IMG/VR virus record: IMGVR_UViG_3300007760_000655 | Location: 1-61,299 of that record | DNA from: a virus | Reading direction: 5' to 3' (one strand) | Length of the DNA: 61,299 nucleotides | In this document: positions 1 through 10,712 of the stretch, in pieces | Layout of the letters: the number at the start of each line of letters is the position of its first letter | Numbering within the stretch: position 1 is the stretch's first letter | Position numbers and translations under genes: made by a program | Notes under the pieces: generated by a model | The model's input: only the letters and a program-made list of their open reading frames with translations | Databases searched by the model: none | What the model was told of the DNA's origin: nothing

Positions 1-3000
1 GATAATAATTTTCAACATTTAGTATTGAATAGCAACGGTACGATAGCTTTTCAACAAAGAACAACTGGTGGGGGTAATATCTTTTATGAATATACAACTC
101 CAGTGTATCGTGACCCTTCAGCTTGGTACCATATTCTTCTTGCAGTAGATACGACACAAGCAACAGATACTAATAGAGTTAAATTTTATGTTAATGGTGC
201 ACAGGTTACGGATTTAAGTTATTCTGGTTCAATTGATAATTATCCAGCCCAAAATTACGAAGGGTTTATTAATGATGCTTTAGAACACCGAATAGGTATA
301 TGGCAAGAAACTGGAGGGGGTGGTAGCCGAGGTGGTCATATGTATATGGCAGAAGTACATTTCATAGACGGACAAGCCTTAACCCCAGCTTCATTTGGAG
401 AAACAGGTACTTATGGTGAATGGAAACCTAAGGAAGTTACAGGTGTGACATACGGAAATAATGGATTCTATCTACCATTCAAGCAAGACTATACAGTAGA
501 GGGTTTTAGTACGGTTACTTGGAAAGGTAATGGAAACTACGGACATTATATTGGTGGTACTGGATTTAAACCAGATTTAATTTGGACAAAAAGACGAGAC
601 GGTTCAGTTTCTCATCAACTTGTAGATGTCATTAGAGGTGCTGGAAATAGACTAAATTCTAATAATACAAACTCAGAAGGTACATATATTGGTGTTAATT
701 CATTTAATTCTGATGGATTTTCATTAGGAACAGATGATGCTTACAATGGAAGCGGTTCATCTTATGTATCTTGGAACTGGGATATGGGTGCTAATAGTCC
801 TACTGGTTTTGGTTGTGTTATTTGGACAGGCAATGCGGTAGATAATCGAGAAATTTCAGGAGTTGGTTTTCAGCCTGATTTAGTTTGGCTTAAGTCTAGG
901 AGTGATGCAGACCATACTTATGTACAAGATTCTGTTAGAGGGGCTCAAAAACAATTAATTACTACTGAAACAGGTGCTGAAACAAGTTATACAAATGGTG
1001 TTAAATCTTTTACTCCTGATGGATTTACATTAGGCACTTCAAATTGGGCTGGTGAAGATAATCAAACAAGAGTTGCTTGGTGTTGGGATATGGGAGGTAC
1101 TACTGCTACTAATACAGATGGTAGTATTACTTCAACTGTAATGGCTAATCCTACTTATGGGCAATCTATAGTATCTTGGGAAGGTACAGAAGCTAATGCT
1201 ACTATTGGACACGGATTAAGTTCTGCACCTGAAATGATAATTGTAAAAAATCGTGATAGAGTTTGTAATTGGGAAGTTTATTATGGAGATAATACAGACT
1301 ACTTAAGATTAAATACAACAGATGCGACAGTTGATAATGTTAATAGATGGAATGATACATCACCAACATCATCTGTTATATCACTAGGAGCAGGAGCAAA
1401 TGTAAATGGTAATAATGAAAGTGTTATAGCATACTGTTTCCATAGTGTATCTGGCTACAGCAAGTTTGGAACTTATACAGGTGATGCTACAACTAACCAC
1501 TCTAATAGTGTAACTTTAGGATTTAGACCAGCATTTTTAATGGTTAAGAAAACAAGCGGTACTGGTAATTGGGTTATAGTTGATAATGTTCGTAATCCAA
1601 TGTCTAATGATGTTGATAAATATGTTAAAGCAGATACTACTGATGCAGAAGCTACACAGTCTGGAGAGTTATTTAAGTTTACTTCTACTGGATTTACAAT
1701 TGGAGCAAATTTAGGTGATGTAAATGCTAGTGGGGCAACTTATGTTTATATGGCATTTGCTGGTGGTATGGATAGTATCTCAGACTACAATGATACTGGC
1801 TCAATAGACTCTAGGGTTAAAGCAAATCCTACTTATGGACAGAGTATAGTTAAATATGTTGGTGACCAGACTTCTGCTCAAACAGTTGGACACGGACTTA
1901 GTTCCGCTCCAGAAATGATAATAGTTAAAGAATTAGAACTTGCTAAAAGTTGGGCTGTTTACCATACAGGTTTAGGAAATACACATTCATTAAAACTAAA
2001 TGATGATAGTGCTACTTATGATAATGTTAATAGGTGGAATGATACTACACCAACTAGCACAGTATTTTCAATAGGTACAAGTGATGAAACGAATTATACT
2101 GACGATAATCATATAGCCTACTGTTTCCATAGTGTAACTGGGTATAGTAAGTTTGATACATATACTGGTACAGCAGGTACTCATACAATTACAACAGGTT
2201 TTAATCCAGCGTTCATAATGATTAAGAGAACTAATACTACTGGTGAACATTGGTATATGTATGACAATACTCGTTTTCCTCATTCACAACAAAATAATGT
2301 AACTGCTAATAATGATAGTGCTGAAAGTGGTAATTCTTCTATGCTGATTAATTATCTTGCTACTGGATTTCAACTAGTTGGTACAAATGCTGGTATCAAT
2401 GCTTCAGGCGATACCTACATCTACGCAGCTTTCGCTGACAAACGAGAGTACGCTTATTGGTTAGACCAATCAGGCAATAATAATGACTGGGCAAGTAATA
2501 ACTTAACAGAGTCAGATATTATGGTTGATAGTCCTACGAATAACTTTGCTACAATGAATCCTTTAATAAATATGTCGGGTGAACAACCATCAAGTTATGC
2601 AGAAGGAAATTTAAAAGTTGTAACACCTGCCTCTGGTAATGGCTATACAAGTGGTACTATGGGTATGAGTAGCGGTAAGTGGTATTGGGAATTTTTAATG
2701 ACTGCCCATACTGGCTCTGCTGCTGCAAAAATTGGTATTACTAAGGGTATCTTAAATAATTCTGGTGCTGAAGCAGGGGATGTAGCAGATGAGTATATTT
2801 ATACTGCCTTAACTGGTTGGAAACAAAATGTTTCGGGTAGTGCTTATGGTGCTACTTGGACTACTGGCGATATTATTGGGGTTACTTATGATGCTGATGA
2901 TGGTGATTTAGTTTTTTATAAAAATAATGTTTCACAAGGAGATGCGTATACTGGATTAACTGGAACTTTCTTTCCAGTTATGTCAGATGCTAGTGGTGCT

Positions 3001-4176
3001 GCTCACGGTGTTACGATTAATTGGAACTTCGGTGCAGACTCAAGTTTCGCAGGTAACAAGACAGCACAAGGCAATCAAGATGGTAATAGTATAGGTGATT
3101 TCTATTATGAACCGCCTAGTGGTTTCTTAGCGTTATGTACATCTAACCTACCAGCAGCAACTGTTACACCTAGTGAGCATTTTAATACTGTGCTTTATAC
3201 TGGAACTACAGGTGGGCAGAGTATTACAGGAGTTGGGTTTCAACCAGATTTATTAGTAATAAAAAATTATCAAAATGCAGGATATAGCCATCAATGGTTT
3301 GATGTTCTTAGAGGTGTTACTAAGGATATTAATTCAAATAGTACTGAACAAGAACAAACTATTTCCGATTCTATGACTTCTTTTGATTCAGATGGATTTA
3401 CTTTAGGTGCTGATTCTAGTAATGCTGAAGTTAATAATAACACTAAGGGTTACATAGCTCACAGCTGGAAAGGTGGTGGTAGTGGTTCGGCTAATACTGT
3501 TGGTGATATAGATTCTACAGTAAGTGTTAATACAGATGCTGGGTTTAGTATTGTTAGTTATACTGGTGATGGTAATTCTCCTGCTACCATAGGACACGGA
3601 TTGTCTAAAGCACCAGAACTGATTCATATTAAGAATAGAACAGATGTTGATAGCTGGATTTCTTTTACCACAGTTATTGATGGCTCTCTTGATTATATGT
3701 ATCTTAATTTGACAAATGCTAAAGCAAACTTAGGTATCTCAACTCCAACATCTACTGTATTTAGTGTTGATGATGGCAACCAAATAAATGGTTCAGGTGA
3801 TGCACATATAGCCTACTGTTTTCACTCTGTAGATGGCTACTCTAAGGTCGGTTCATATACTGGTAATGGTAATGCTGATGGTACATTTGTGTACACAGGA
3901 TTCAGACCTGCTTATGTTTTAATAAAGCCATCAAGCCGAACTGGTCATTGGCATATAGTTAATAATGAATCAAGTCCTAGTAATGTGGTTGATAAAGTTA
4001 TATTTGCTAATGATAGTGCAGCAGAATATACAGACCCATCTGCTGATTGTAAAAAAGACTTTTTATCAAATGGTTTTAAGATAAGAACAACAGATGACAA
4101 CACCAATGAAAGTGGTTCGACATACATTTACATAGCATTTGCAGAAACACCTTTTAAATACGCAAACGCTAGATAG
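1..4176 (+). CDS. Tail fibre / receptor-binding protein, LamG-repeat-SPRY type (5' partial)
   Basis: The reading frame is open from base 1, so the true start lies upstream; comparison with its paralogue at 7278-10712 suggests roughly 75-90 residues are missing. The visible start is a LamG/concanavalin-A-like lectin fold (AWYHILLAVDTT, then YMAEVHFIDGQAL). Then come repeated modules with GHGLSSAPEMIIVK and AYCFHSV signatures, of the type called DUF7483 in marine phages (assigned from memory). A SPRY-like domain (SGKWYWEF, later GDLVFYKNN) sits near residues 870-990, followed by further copies of the repeat. The family role is host-surface binding by a virion fibre; this is inferred from domains and from neighbouring tail genes. 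Confidence 0.8.
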   Translation, partial: DNNFQHLVLNSNGTIAFQQRTTGGGNIFYEYTTPVYRDPSAWYHILLAVDTTQATDTNRVKFYVNGAQVTDLSYSGSIDNYPAQNYEGFINDALEHRIGIWQETGGGGSRGGHMYMAEVHFIDGQALTPASFGETGTYGEWKPKEVTGVTYGNNGFYLPFKQDYTVEGFSTVTWKGNGNYGHYIGGTGFKPDLIWTKRRDGSVSHQLVDVIRGAGNRLNSNNTNSEGTYIGVNSFNSDGFSLGTDDAYNGSGSSYVSWNWDMGANSPTGFGCVIWTGNAVDNREISGVGFQPDLVWLKSRSDADHTYVQDSVRGAQKQLITTETGAETSYTNGVKSFTPDGFTLGTSNWAGEDNQTRVAWCWDMGGTTATNTDGSITSTVMANPTYGQSIVSWEGTEANATIGHGLSSAPEMIIVKNRDRVCNWEVYYGDNTDYLRLNTTDATVDNVNRWNDTSPTSSVISLGAGANVNGNNESVIAYCFHSVSGYSKFGTYTGDATTNHSNSVTLGFRPAFLMVKKTSGTGNWVIVDNVRNPMSNDVDKYVKADTTDAEATQSGELFKFTSTGFTIGANLGDVNASGATYVYMAFAGGMDSISDYNDTGSIDSRVKANPTYGQSIVKYVGDQTSAQTVGHGLSSAPEMIIVKELELAKSWAVYHTGLGNTHSLKLNDDSATYDNVNRWNDTTPTSTVFSIGTSDETNYTDDNHIAYCFHSVTGYSKFDTYTGTAGTHTITTGFNPAFIMIKRTNTTGEHWYMYDNTRFPHSQQNNVTANNDSAESGNSSMLINYLATGFQLVGTNAGINASGDTYIYAAFADKREYAYWLDQSGNNNDWASNNLTESDIMVDSPTNNFATMNPLINMSGEQPSSYAEGNLKVVTPASGNGYTSGTMGMSSGKWYWEFLMTAHTGSAAAKIGITKGILNNSGAEAGDVADEYIYTALTGWKQNVSGSAYGATWTTGDIIGVTYDADDGDLVFYKNNVSQGDAYTGLTGTFFPVMSDASGAAHGVTINWNFGADSSFAGNKTAQGNQDGNSIGDFYYEPPSGFLALCTSNLPAATVTPSEHFNTVLYTGTTGGQSITGVGFQPDLLVIKNYQNAGYSHQWFDVLRGVTKDINSNSTEQEQTISDSMTSFDSDGFTLGADSSNAEVNNNTKGYIAHSWKGGGSGSANTVGDIDSTVSVNTDAGFSIVSYTGDGNSPATIGHGLSKAPELIHIKNRTDVDSWISFTTVIDGSLDYMYLNLTNAKANLGISTPTSTVFSVDDGNQINGSGDAHIAYCFHSVDGYSKVGSYTGNGNADGTFVYTGFRPAYVLIKPSSRTGHWHIVNNESSPSNVVDKVIFANDSAAEYTDPSADCKKDFLSNGFKIRTTDDNTNESGSTYIYIAFAETPFKYANAR

Positions 4177-4219
4177 TCTAGCAAATTTTTTAACAAACAA
4201 AGCAAATCAAGGAGACAAT

Positions 4220-4831
4220 ATGTGGTATTACAATTCACAGATTATTAAGACACCAAAAGCAATGACTATTGGTGACGTAACGTATCCGCCGGGCATTTTC
4301 CGAGATTCGGCGACCTTGACTTCCTTAGGCATTAAGCCTTACAGTCAAGTAACTCCAGATAGTAGATATTACTGGAATGGAGCTTTCACGGTGGATACAT
4401 CAGGAGCAGAAGTAGTGGGAACTTATGCAGGAACAGCTAGAGACGTAGCAACCTTAAAAACAGGTATGTTAGACAAAGCTGATAATCATGCAGCTGGTTT
4501 ACATAAAGCTATAGATTGGTATTGGTCTAGAGCCTCTAAAGGAGGTACAGCAGTACCAGCTAATATAGCTACTTATGCTACAACTTTATATAGTGAGCAT
4601 GAAACAATTAAGACAGCAATAGCTGCTCTTGATACTTTAGACAAAATTAAGGCTTACGAAAATAAGCCTCATACTGAAACTAGAAAAGTTAAGCATACAG
4701 CAGAGAATGGCGATGTTACTTATGGGCCAGATACAACTACTCATACTAGAGAGATAGATATGTGTACACACTTCACAGCTAATCCTACAGATGAGGTAGA
4801 CCCTGCATTTGTATCATTAGTAGCAGATTAA
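4220..4831 (+). CDS. Tail-associated protein of unknown function
   Basis: 203 aa. The start at 4220 (MWYYNSQIIKTP) was chosen because AAGGAGA lies just upstream; an in-frame start at 4139 would overlap the end of the previous gene and lacks a ribosome site. The N-terminus resembles short phage tail or fibre-chaperone proteins (residues that read GDVTYPPGIFRD), and the middle is a helical stretch around residues 85-145. Its place between fibre genes in one run suggests a structural or assembly role. No family was firmly recognised. Confidence 0.7.
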   Translation: MWYYNSQIIKTPKAMTIGDVTYPPGIFRDSATLTSLGIKPYSQVTPDSRYYWNGAFTVDTSGAEVVGTYAGTARDVATLKTGMLDKADNHAAGLHKAIDWYWSRASKGGTAVPANIATYATTLYSEHETIKTAIAALDTLDKIKAYENKPHTETRKVKHTAENGDVTYGPDTTTHTREIDMCTHFTANPTDEVDPAFVSLVAD

Positions 4832-4841
4832 GGAGTAAACT

Positions 4842-5078
4842 ATGGGCAAAGCAAGACAACTAGCAGAACTACTAGATAGTACAGGAGATGTTTTCGCAGA
4901 ATTTTTAGATAATACAGATGCAAATATTACAACTAAAGGTCTGTATGAACATGCCCATACTATTAGTACAGATTATACAATAGCTACAAATAAGAACGCT
5001 CTGACAGCAGGGCCGGTAACGATAGCTACAAGCGCCTCAGTAACGATTCCAACGGGATCGACCTGGGTAATAGCATAG
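4842..5078 (+). CDS. Short tail fibre-like protein
   Basis: 78 aa with AAGGAG upstream of the ATG. The first half carries a pattern common in marine phage fibres (LAELLDSTGDV, then NITTKGLYEHAHTIS); the C-terminus ends in a glycine- and threonine-rich beta segment (VTIPTGSTWVIA) typical of phage fibre tips. It lies 10 bases after the previous gene and 9 before the next, so it is probably co-translated with the tail cluster. The function is inferred from composition and context only. Confidence 0.6.
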   Translation: MGKARQLAELLDSTGDVFAEFLDNTDANITTKGLYEHAHTISTDYTIATNKNALTAGPVTIATSASVTIPTGSTWVIA

Positions 5079-5087
5079 AGGTAAATT

Positions 5088-6494
5088 ATGGCAATCACAA
5101 TTTCAGGTACAGGAATAACAAGTGCTCAAATACAGGCTGATGGAATAGATGGCAGTAAGATAGCTGATGATGTTATTAATAGTGAACATCTAGCGGCAGG
5201 TGGTATTGATAATGAACATTTAGCTACGGGTATTGATGCGGCTAAATTAACTGGTACTTTACCTGCTATAAGTGGGGCTAACTTAACTAACCTTAATTTA
5301 GAATCAATTAGAAGAGATATAGCAACTCTAGCACTACACTCTGCAATAGCAGATAACAAAGCTGCATTTAATCTTCCCAATTCTTTTATAGACCAGTTTG
5401 AAGATGATTCAGGACTTGGCACACAAACAGATGTAGATAGAAATACTACTAGTGAATATGTATCTTCAATAACTCCCGCTGTTGGAGTAAACAGTAATAC
5501 AAAAATACTGCTTCATATGGATGACACTTCTTTAACTGACAGTTCTGGAACATCTGTATCAACTACCGTTACTGGTACAACGAGAAGTTCTGCTCAATCT
5601 AAATTTGGTGGTTATTCGGCTTTATTTGATGGTTCTGAGTATATTACATTTGCTAATGTACCTGCAATAGGCAGTAGTTTATGGGGATTGGATTTTTGGT
5701 GGCGACCAACAAATGTAACTGGTTCTGGAAGGCAAACATTTTTTGCTGGAGTGACTGATGGTCAATGGTTTGCATTTGGTCTTTCTGAAAGTGATACTAA
5801 ATTACAATTAGAAGTAGCAGCTAGTGGAGGTAATTGGCAAAGTTTAGGTACTCCAAAAGGAGCAAAAAATAGTTGGAATACTGGTCAATGGTATCACATA
5901 GCAATAGCAAGAACTTCAGATACAAATATTTCGTGGTATGTTGATGGTACTTTAGATAAATCACAAACAATAGCATCTGGTTCAATTAGCACTACTGGTC
6001 AGCCAAGATTGAGTGAATGGGGTGGAAACCAAAGTTGGTATATTGATGGATATATAGACGAATATCGTATGCAAATTGGAGAAAATCCTTTAGCTGTGGC
6101 AGCTGACCCATTATATATTGCTAGCTCTACATTTACACCACCAACTACAGCTTATTCAGCAGAAGTAGCTAGTGCAACTGGAACATTAATTTCAACAGCA
6201 CAGACTGCTAATGCTGCTCAAACAAAAGTAAGTGGAGTTATTCTTTATAAGAATGAAGAAGGTACAGCTACTTTAGGAACAGATTTAAAAGTTTATTTCA
6301 CTTGCAACGGGGGAAGTAACTGGACTGAAAGTACTCCAGTTGCAGCTGGAACATTTAGTACAGGAATCTTAATGGCAAAATGTCCAGAAGTAACTTGTAC
6401 AAGCGGAACTGATGTTAGATATAAAGTTGTATGGGCAAATCAATCAAGTGGGTCAAAAGAAACACAACTTCATGGCATAGGAATGAATTATTAA
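5088..6494 (+). CDS. Tail fibre protein with LamG lectin domain
   Basis: 468 aa. The N-terminal ~65 residues contain repeated short motifs (DGSKIADDVINSEHLA, then DNEHLATGIDAAKLTG) common in phage fibre shafts. Residues about 145-340 form a LamG/concanavalin-A-like jelly roll (KILLHMDD, WYHIAIARTSD, WYVDGTLDKS), a fold that often binds surface glycans. The C-terminal part is beta-rich with two cysteines. The likely role is as a virion fibre subunit. Confidence 0.75.
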   Translation: MAITISGTGITSAQIQADGIDGSKIADDVINSEHLAAGGIDNEHLATGIDAAKLTGTLPAISGANLTNLNLESIRRDIATLALHSAIADNKAAFNLPNSFIDQFEDDSGLGTQTDVDRNTTSEYVSSITPAVGVNSNTKILLHMDDTSLTDSSGTSVSTTVTGTTRSSAQSKFGGYSALFDGSEYITFANVPAIGSSLWGLDFWWRPTNVTGSGRQTFFAGVTDGQWFAFGLSESDTKLQLEVAASGGNWQSLGTPKGAKNSWNTGQWYHIAIARTSDTNISWYVDGTLDKSQTIASGSISTTGQPRLSEWGGNQSWYIDGYIDEYRMQIGENPLAVAADPLYIASSTFTPPTTAYSAEVASATGTLISTAQTANAAQTKVSGVILYKNEEGTATLGTDLKVYFTCNGGSNWTESTPVAAGTFSTGILMAKCPEVTCTSGTDVRYKVVWANQSSGSKETQLHGIGMNY

Positions 6495-6530
6495 TATTAT
6501 GAAAACAAAGTACATAAAGGAGAGTAACTT

Positions 6531-7262
6531 ATGAGTACATTAAAGAGCTCATCTACCGATTTAACACTAAACGCAGATGGCGTCGGTAATGACATCATTT
6601 TTCAGTCAAATGCGGGACAAATCGGCTCCTTAACTGCCGAAGGTGTGTTAACAGCTACTACTTTTACTGGAGCTTCAACAGACTCTACTAAATTACCTTT
6701 AGCTGGTGGTACTATGACAGGTGACTTAAATCTTGGTGATAGTGTAGGAATGAATCTTGGTACTAGTAGCGATTTAAGATTGTATCACGATGGTAGTAAC
6801 TCCTATATCAAAGACCAAGGTACTGGTAATTTGAAAATTTATGGAAGTCAAATAGATATTATTGGAACTGATGAAACTATGGCTACATTTGTTGATGATG
6901 GTGCTGTAACTTTGTATCATAATAATGCTTCAAAAATTGCAACATCTGCAAACGGAGTAACTGTAACTGGTGCAGCAGTAGGAACAATGACCACAGATAA
7001 TGATGGTTCATTTGCCTTAAGTGCTAGTAATCACTTTAAGTGTACTCCATCAGGAAATTTCACATTAACTTTCACAAGTATTGTGTCACAATCTGGTAAC
7101 ATACTACTTGTTAATTCAGGTGGACATACCGTGTCAGCACATGCTAATACTAAAGTAGACGCTAATTTTTTATCAACAATATCTACAGCAGGAACATATT
7201 TATTAGCCTATTTTTCAGACGGTACTAACGTCTATATGACTAATTCAGCAATTTATACATAA
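6531..7262 (+). CDS. Tail fibre protein, beta-repeat type
   Basis: 243 aa preceded by AAGGAGAG. It has phage-fibre signatures, PLAGGTMTGDLNLGD around residue 60 and RLYHDGSNSYIKD about 35 residues later, which are widespread in phage tail fibres. The C-terminus is an Ig-like or beta-prism tip of unknown ligand. The arrangement with the neighbouring fibre genes suggests these proteins assemble together. Confidence 0.7.
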   Translation: MSTLKSSSTDLTLNADGVGNDIIFQSNAGQIGSLTAEGVLTATTFTGASTDSTKLPLAGGTMTGDLNLGDSVGMNLGTSSDLRLYHDGSNSYIKDQGTGNLKIYGSQIDIIGTDETMATFVDDGAVTLYHNNASKIATSANGVTVTGAAVGTMTTDNDGSFALSASNHFKCTPSGNFTLTFTSIVSQSGNILLVNSGGHTVSAHANTKVDANFLSTISTAGTYLLAYFSDGTNVYMTNSAIYT

Positions 7263-7277
7263 AGGAGTAATTATACA

Positions 7278-10200
7278 ATGTCTTTAATTCCAGCAACAGC
7301 CATACCTGCCTCCTCAGGAGATTTCACTTTAGACCAGAGTCTTAGGTTTGAAGATGGAGATAGTGTTTATTTAAGTAAGACACCAGCTAGTGCTAGTAAT
7401 CGTAGAACTTTTACTTTTAGTGTATGGTTTAAAAGAGGTAATATTTCCTATGGAGCACCACATTTATTTCAACCATTTACTGATGTTAATAATTATGATG
7501 CAATAATGATAAATAGTTCAGACCAAATGATTATAAAAGGACAAGTAAGTGGTAGTTCTTCTTATAATTATACAACAAATCAAAAATTTAGAGATACTTC
7601 TGCTTGGTATCATATAGTTGTTGCTTTTGATACTACAAATGGAACTGCTGGAAATAGAATTAGGCTATATGTAAATGGAACAGAAGTTACAAGTTTTGCA
7701 ACAGAAACAAATCCAAGTGAAAATTTAGACACTAGATATAATTTAGATGTACTCCACAGAGTAGGTGCAAATGGCAGTGGTGGAGAATTATATGATGGCT
7801 ATATGGCAGAGATGCACTTCATAGATGGTACTGCCTTAACACCATCTTCATTCGGAGAAACAGGTGATTACGGAGAGTGGAAACCTAAAGAAGTAAGTGG
7901 AGTAACTTATGGTACTAATGGATTCTATCTACCATTCAAGCAAGACTATGAAGTAGAAGGTTTTAGTGCTAATGTTTATACGGGTACTGGTGCTGCTGAT
8001 AACATAGTGCCAGGTGTAGGCTTTTCACCAGATTTAGTTTGGATTAAAAATAGAACAAATGGGGGTTATTGGGGCACTATATATGACCAAATTAGAGGAA
8101 CTGAAGAGGCTCTATATCCTAATGACTCATCCGCTGAATCTACTATATCCAGTACTTTAACAGCGTTTAATACTGATGGTTTTACAGTGGGTACTAATGT
8201 AGGTTTAAATACAGATGATAACCCACACGTTGCTTGGTGCTGGGATATGGGTGGCTCTAATGCTTCTAACACTAACGGAAGTATTACTTCAACTGTCAGA
8301 GCAAATACTACTTATGGACAGAGTATAGTTTCTTATACTGGTACAGGTTCTAATGCCACAGTAGGACACGGACTTAGTTCTGCACCAGAAATGATGATTA
8401 TTAAACGCAGAAGTTCAAGTCAAAGTTGGTTTGTATACCATGATGGAATAGCTGCTGATGCACAAACTGATGCAATAAAATTAAATTCAACTGCTGCTGC
8501 TTTTGATGACGATGGTGCGTGGAATGATACTGCACCAACAAATGCTTTATTTAGTTTAGGTTCTTCTGGTGGTGTTAATCAAAGTAGTGGAACATATATA
8601 GCCTACTGTTTCCATAGTGTAACTGGGTATAGTTCATTTGGAACTTATAGTGGTACAGGTGGCACAGGAAATGTTACTACAGTTGGATTTAGACCTGCGT
8701 TTATAATGGTTAAAAAATCAAGCGGTACTGGTGATTGGATGATATTTGATACTGCTAGACAACCTGCACCAGATGCCAATAAAACACATAAATATTTAAA
8801 GGCTAATGAACCAAATGCTGAATATACAGCAGGTGATGATGCAGCGGTTACTATAACTGATACATCATTTCAGATGTTTGGAAATATTGGTAATACTAAT
8901 ACTAATGGTCAAACTTATATCTATATGGCTTTCGCTGACAAACGAGAGTACGCATACTGGCTAGACCAAAGTGGTAACAATAATGACTGGACTTCTAATA
9001 ACCTAACAGAGTCAGATATTATGGTTGATAGTCCTACGAATAACTTTTGTACTTATAATCCTTTATCTTCAAATGAAGTATCAGTTCTAATGGAAGGTAA
9101 TTTAAAAAATTACGGAACTAATAATACAGCGACTAATGCTACTTTTGGTGTAACAACAGGAAAATGGTATTGGGAAGTTAGTTGGAACGCTGATATTGCT
9201 ACATCAACAGTTTCTTGGAATGGTGTTACAAGTCATTCACAGGAAAACGATGGCGATACTGCACCAACTATGGTTGGTACTGCTGGCAGGTCAGTATATA
9301 GAAATAAGGGTACTAATACCCAATATAAAGACTATACAGCAACTTCTAGTACAGACGATACTGATGTGGATGCTGGTGGTATTATGGGTTTTCGACTTGA
9401 TATGGATGGTGGTTCTCTCAAGTATTACCGTAATAATACGCTAGTTCATACTGATAGCACTATACCTACAGATGGTACAGTTATATATCCTGTTGCTATG
9501 AATAATAATTCTGGGGTTGCTCGTTATAATTCAAGGGTAGCAAACTTCGGACAAGACTCAAGTTTCGCAGGTACTCAGACAGCACAAGGCAATCAAGATT
9601 CTAATGGTATAGGTGATTTCTATTATGAACCACCTAGTGGCTTCTTAGCATTATGTACATCTAACTTGCCAGCAGTAGCTGTTACACCTAGTGAGCATTT
9701 TAATACTGTGCTTTATACAGCTAATGCTGGAACTAATGCTATTACAGGAGTTGGCTTTCAACCAGATTTAAGTTGGTTTAAGATTAGAAGTTCTACTGGT
9801 AGTCCAGTTTTGTTTGATGCAATAAGAGGTGTAAATAGTGGATTAGCATCTAATCAAACTGCTGCTGAATATATTGCTGCTTCTGATAAAGACCTTGTTT
9901 CTTTTGACTCTGATGGATTTACATTAGGTGCTGGAGAAGATTGGGCGTCTGTAAACCAAACAAACGGTACAACACACGTTGCTTGGAACTGGAAAGCAAA
10001 TGGTAGTGGTTCATCTAATACTAATGGTTCTATAAATACGACAGCAACTTCTGCTAATGTTGACGCTGGGTTTAGTATTGTTACTTGGGTTGGAAACGAA
10101 GGTGCTGATGAAACTGTAGGACACGGATTATCTAAAGCACCAGAAATAATAATTGCTAAAGTATATAGTGGTTTGACAGGCTCTTGGGCAACCTATGTAA

Positions 10201-10712
10201 AAAGCTTAGGCAATAATAAAAAATTGCACCTGAACGGCACTGATGCTGTAACTACAGATACAGATGTTTGGGCAGAAACCACACCTACAGCAAGTGTATT
10301 TTCAATAGGAACTGATACAGAAACAAACTGGGATGGTAGAAGTTACGTAGCCTACTGTTTCCACTCTGTAGATGGCTACTCTAAGGTTGGTTCATATAAA
10401 GGTAATGGAAATAATGACGGAACATTTATTTATACAGGGTTTAGACCTAAATGGGTATTAATTAAAGAATCAAGTCATTCTGGAGAAAATTGGAATATAT
10501 ATGATGGAGTAAGAGATACCTATAATTATGTAAGTAAAGCTTTATTTCCAAATACAAGTGGTGCTGAAACATCTGGTGTATCACAATCTTTAGATTTTGT
10601 GTCTAATGGTTTCAAAATAAGATACAACAATAATCATTATAACGATTCTGCAAGTACATACATCTACTTAGCCTTCGCAGAAACACCTTTTAAATATTCA
10701 AACGCTAGATAA
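7278..10712 (+). CDS. Tail fibre / receptor-binding protein, LamG-repeat-SPRY type
   Basis: 1144 aa with a complete N-terminus (MSLIPATAIPASSGDFTLDQ) and AAGGAG upstream. Domain order matches the first gene: LamG jelly roll (residues ~20-190), repeated GHGLSSAPEM modules, a SPRY-like region (TGKWYWEVSW, GGSLKYYRNN) near 600-750, and further repeats. Several blocks are nearly identical at nucleotide level to the gene at 1-4176 while the loops between differ. This is the pattern of duplication with diversifying or exchanged receptor-binding parts. It ends at 10712, directly against the convergent gene. Confidence 0.8.
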   Translation: MSLIPATAIPASSGDFTLDQSLRFEDGDSVYLSKTPASASNRRTFTFSVWFKRGNISYGAPHLFQPFTDVNNYDAIMINSSDQMIIKGQVSGSSSYNYTTNQKFRDTSAWYHIVVAFDTTNGTAGNRIRLYVNGTEVTSFATETNPSENLDTRYNLDVLHRVGANGSGGELYDGYMAEMHFIDGTALTPSSFGETGDYGEWKPKEVSGVTYGTNGFYLPFKQDYEVEGFSANVYTGTGAADNIVPGVGFSPDLVWIKNRTNGGYWGTIYDQIRGTEEALYPNDSSAESTISSTLTAFNTDGFTVGTNVGLNTDDNPHVAWCWDMGGSNASNTNGSITSTVRANTTYGQSIVSYTGTGSNATVGHGLSSAPEMMIIKRRSSSQSWFVYHDGIAADAQTDAIKLNSTAAAFDDDGAWNDTAPTNALFSLGSSGGVNQSSGTYIAYCFHSVTGYSSFGTYSGTGGTGNVTTVGFRPAFIMVKKSSGTGDWMIFDTARQPAPDANKTHKYLKANEPNAEYTAGDDAAVTITDTSFQMFGNIGNTNTNGQTYIYMAFADKREYAYWLDQSGNNNDWTSNNLTESDIMVDSPTNNFCTYNPLSSNEVSVLMEGNLKNYGTNNTATNATFGVTTGKWYWEVSWNADIATSTVSWNGVTSHSQENDGDTAPTMVGTAGRSVYRNKGTNTQYKDYTATSSTDDTDVDAGGIMGFRLDMDGGSLKYYRNNTLVHTDSTIPTDGTVIYPVAMNNNSGVARYNSRVANFGQDSSFAGTQTAQGNQDSNGIGDFYYEPPSGFLALCTSNLPAVAVTPSEHFNTVLYTANAGTNAITGVGFQPDLSWFKIRSSTGSPVLFDAIRGVNSGLASNQTAAEYIAASDKDLVSFDSDGFTLGAGEDWASVNQTNGTTHVAWNWKANGSGSSNTNGSINTTATSANVDAGFSIVTWVGNEGADETVGHGLSKAPEIIIAKVYSGLTGSWATYVKSLGNNKKLHLNGTDAVTTDTDVWAETTPTASVFSIGTDTETNWDGRSYVAYCFHSVDGYSKVGSYKGNGNNDGTFIYTGFRPKWVLIKESSHSGENWNIYDGVRDTYNYVSKALFPNTSGAETSGVSQSLDFVSNGFKIRYNNNHYNDSASTYIYLAFAETPFKYSNAR

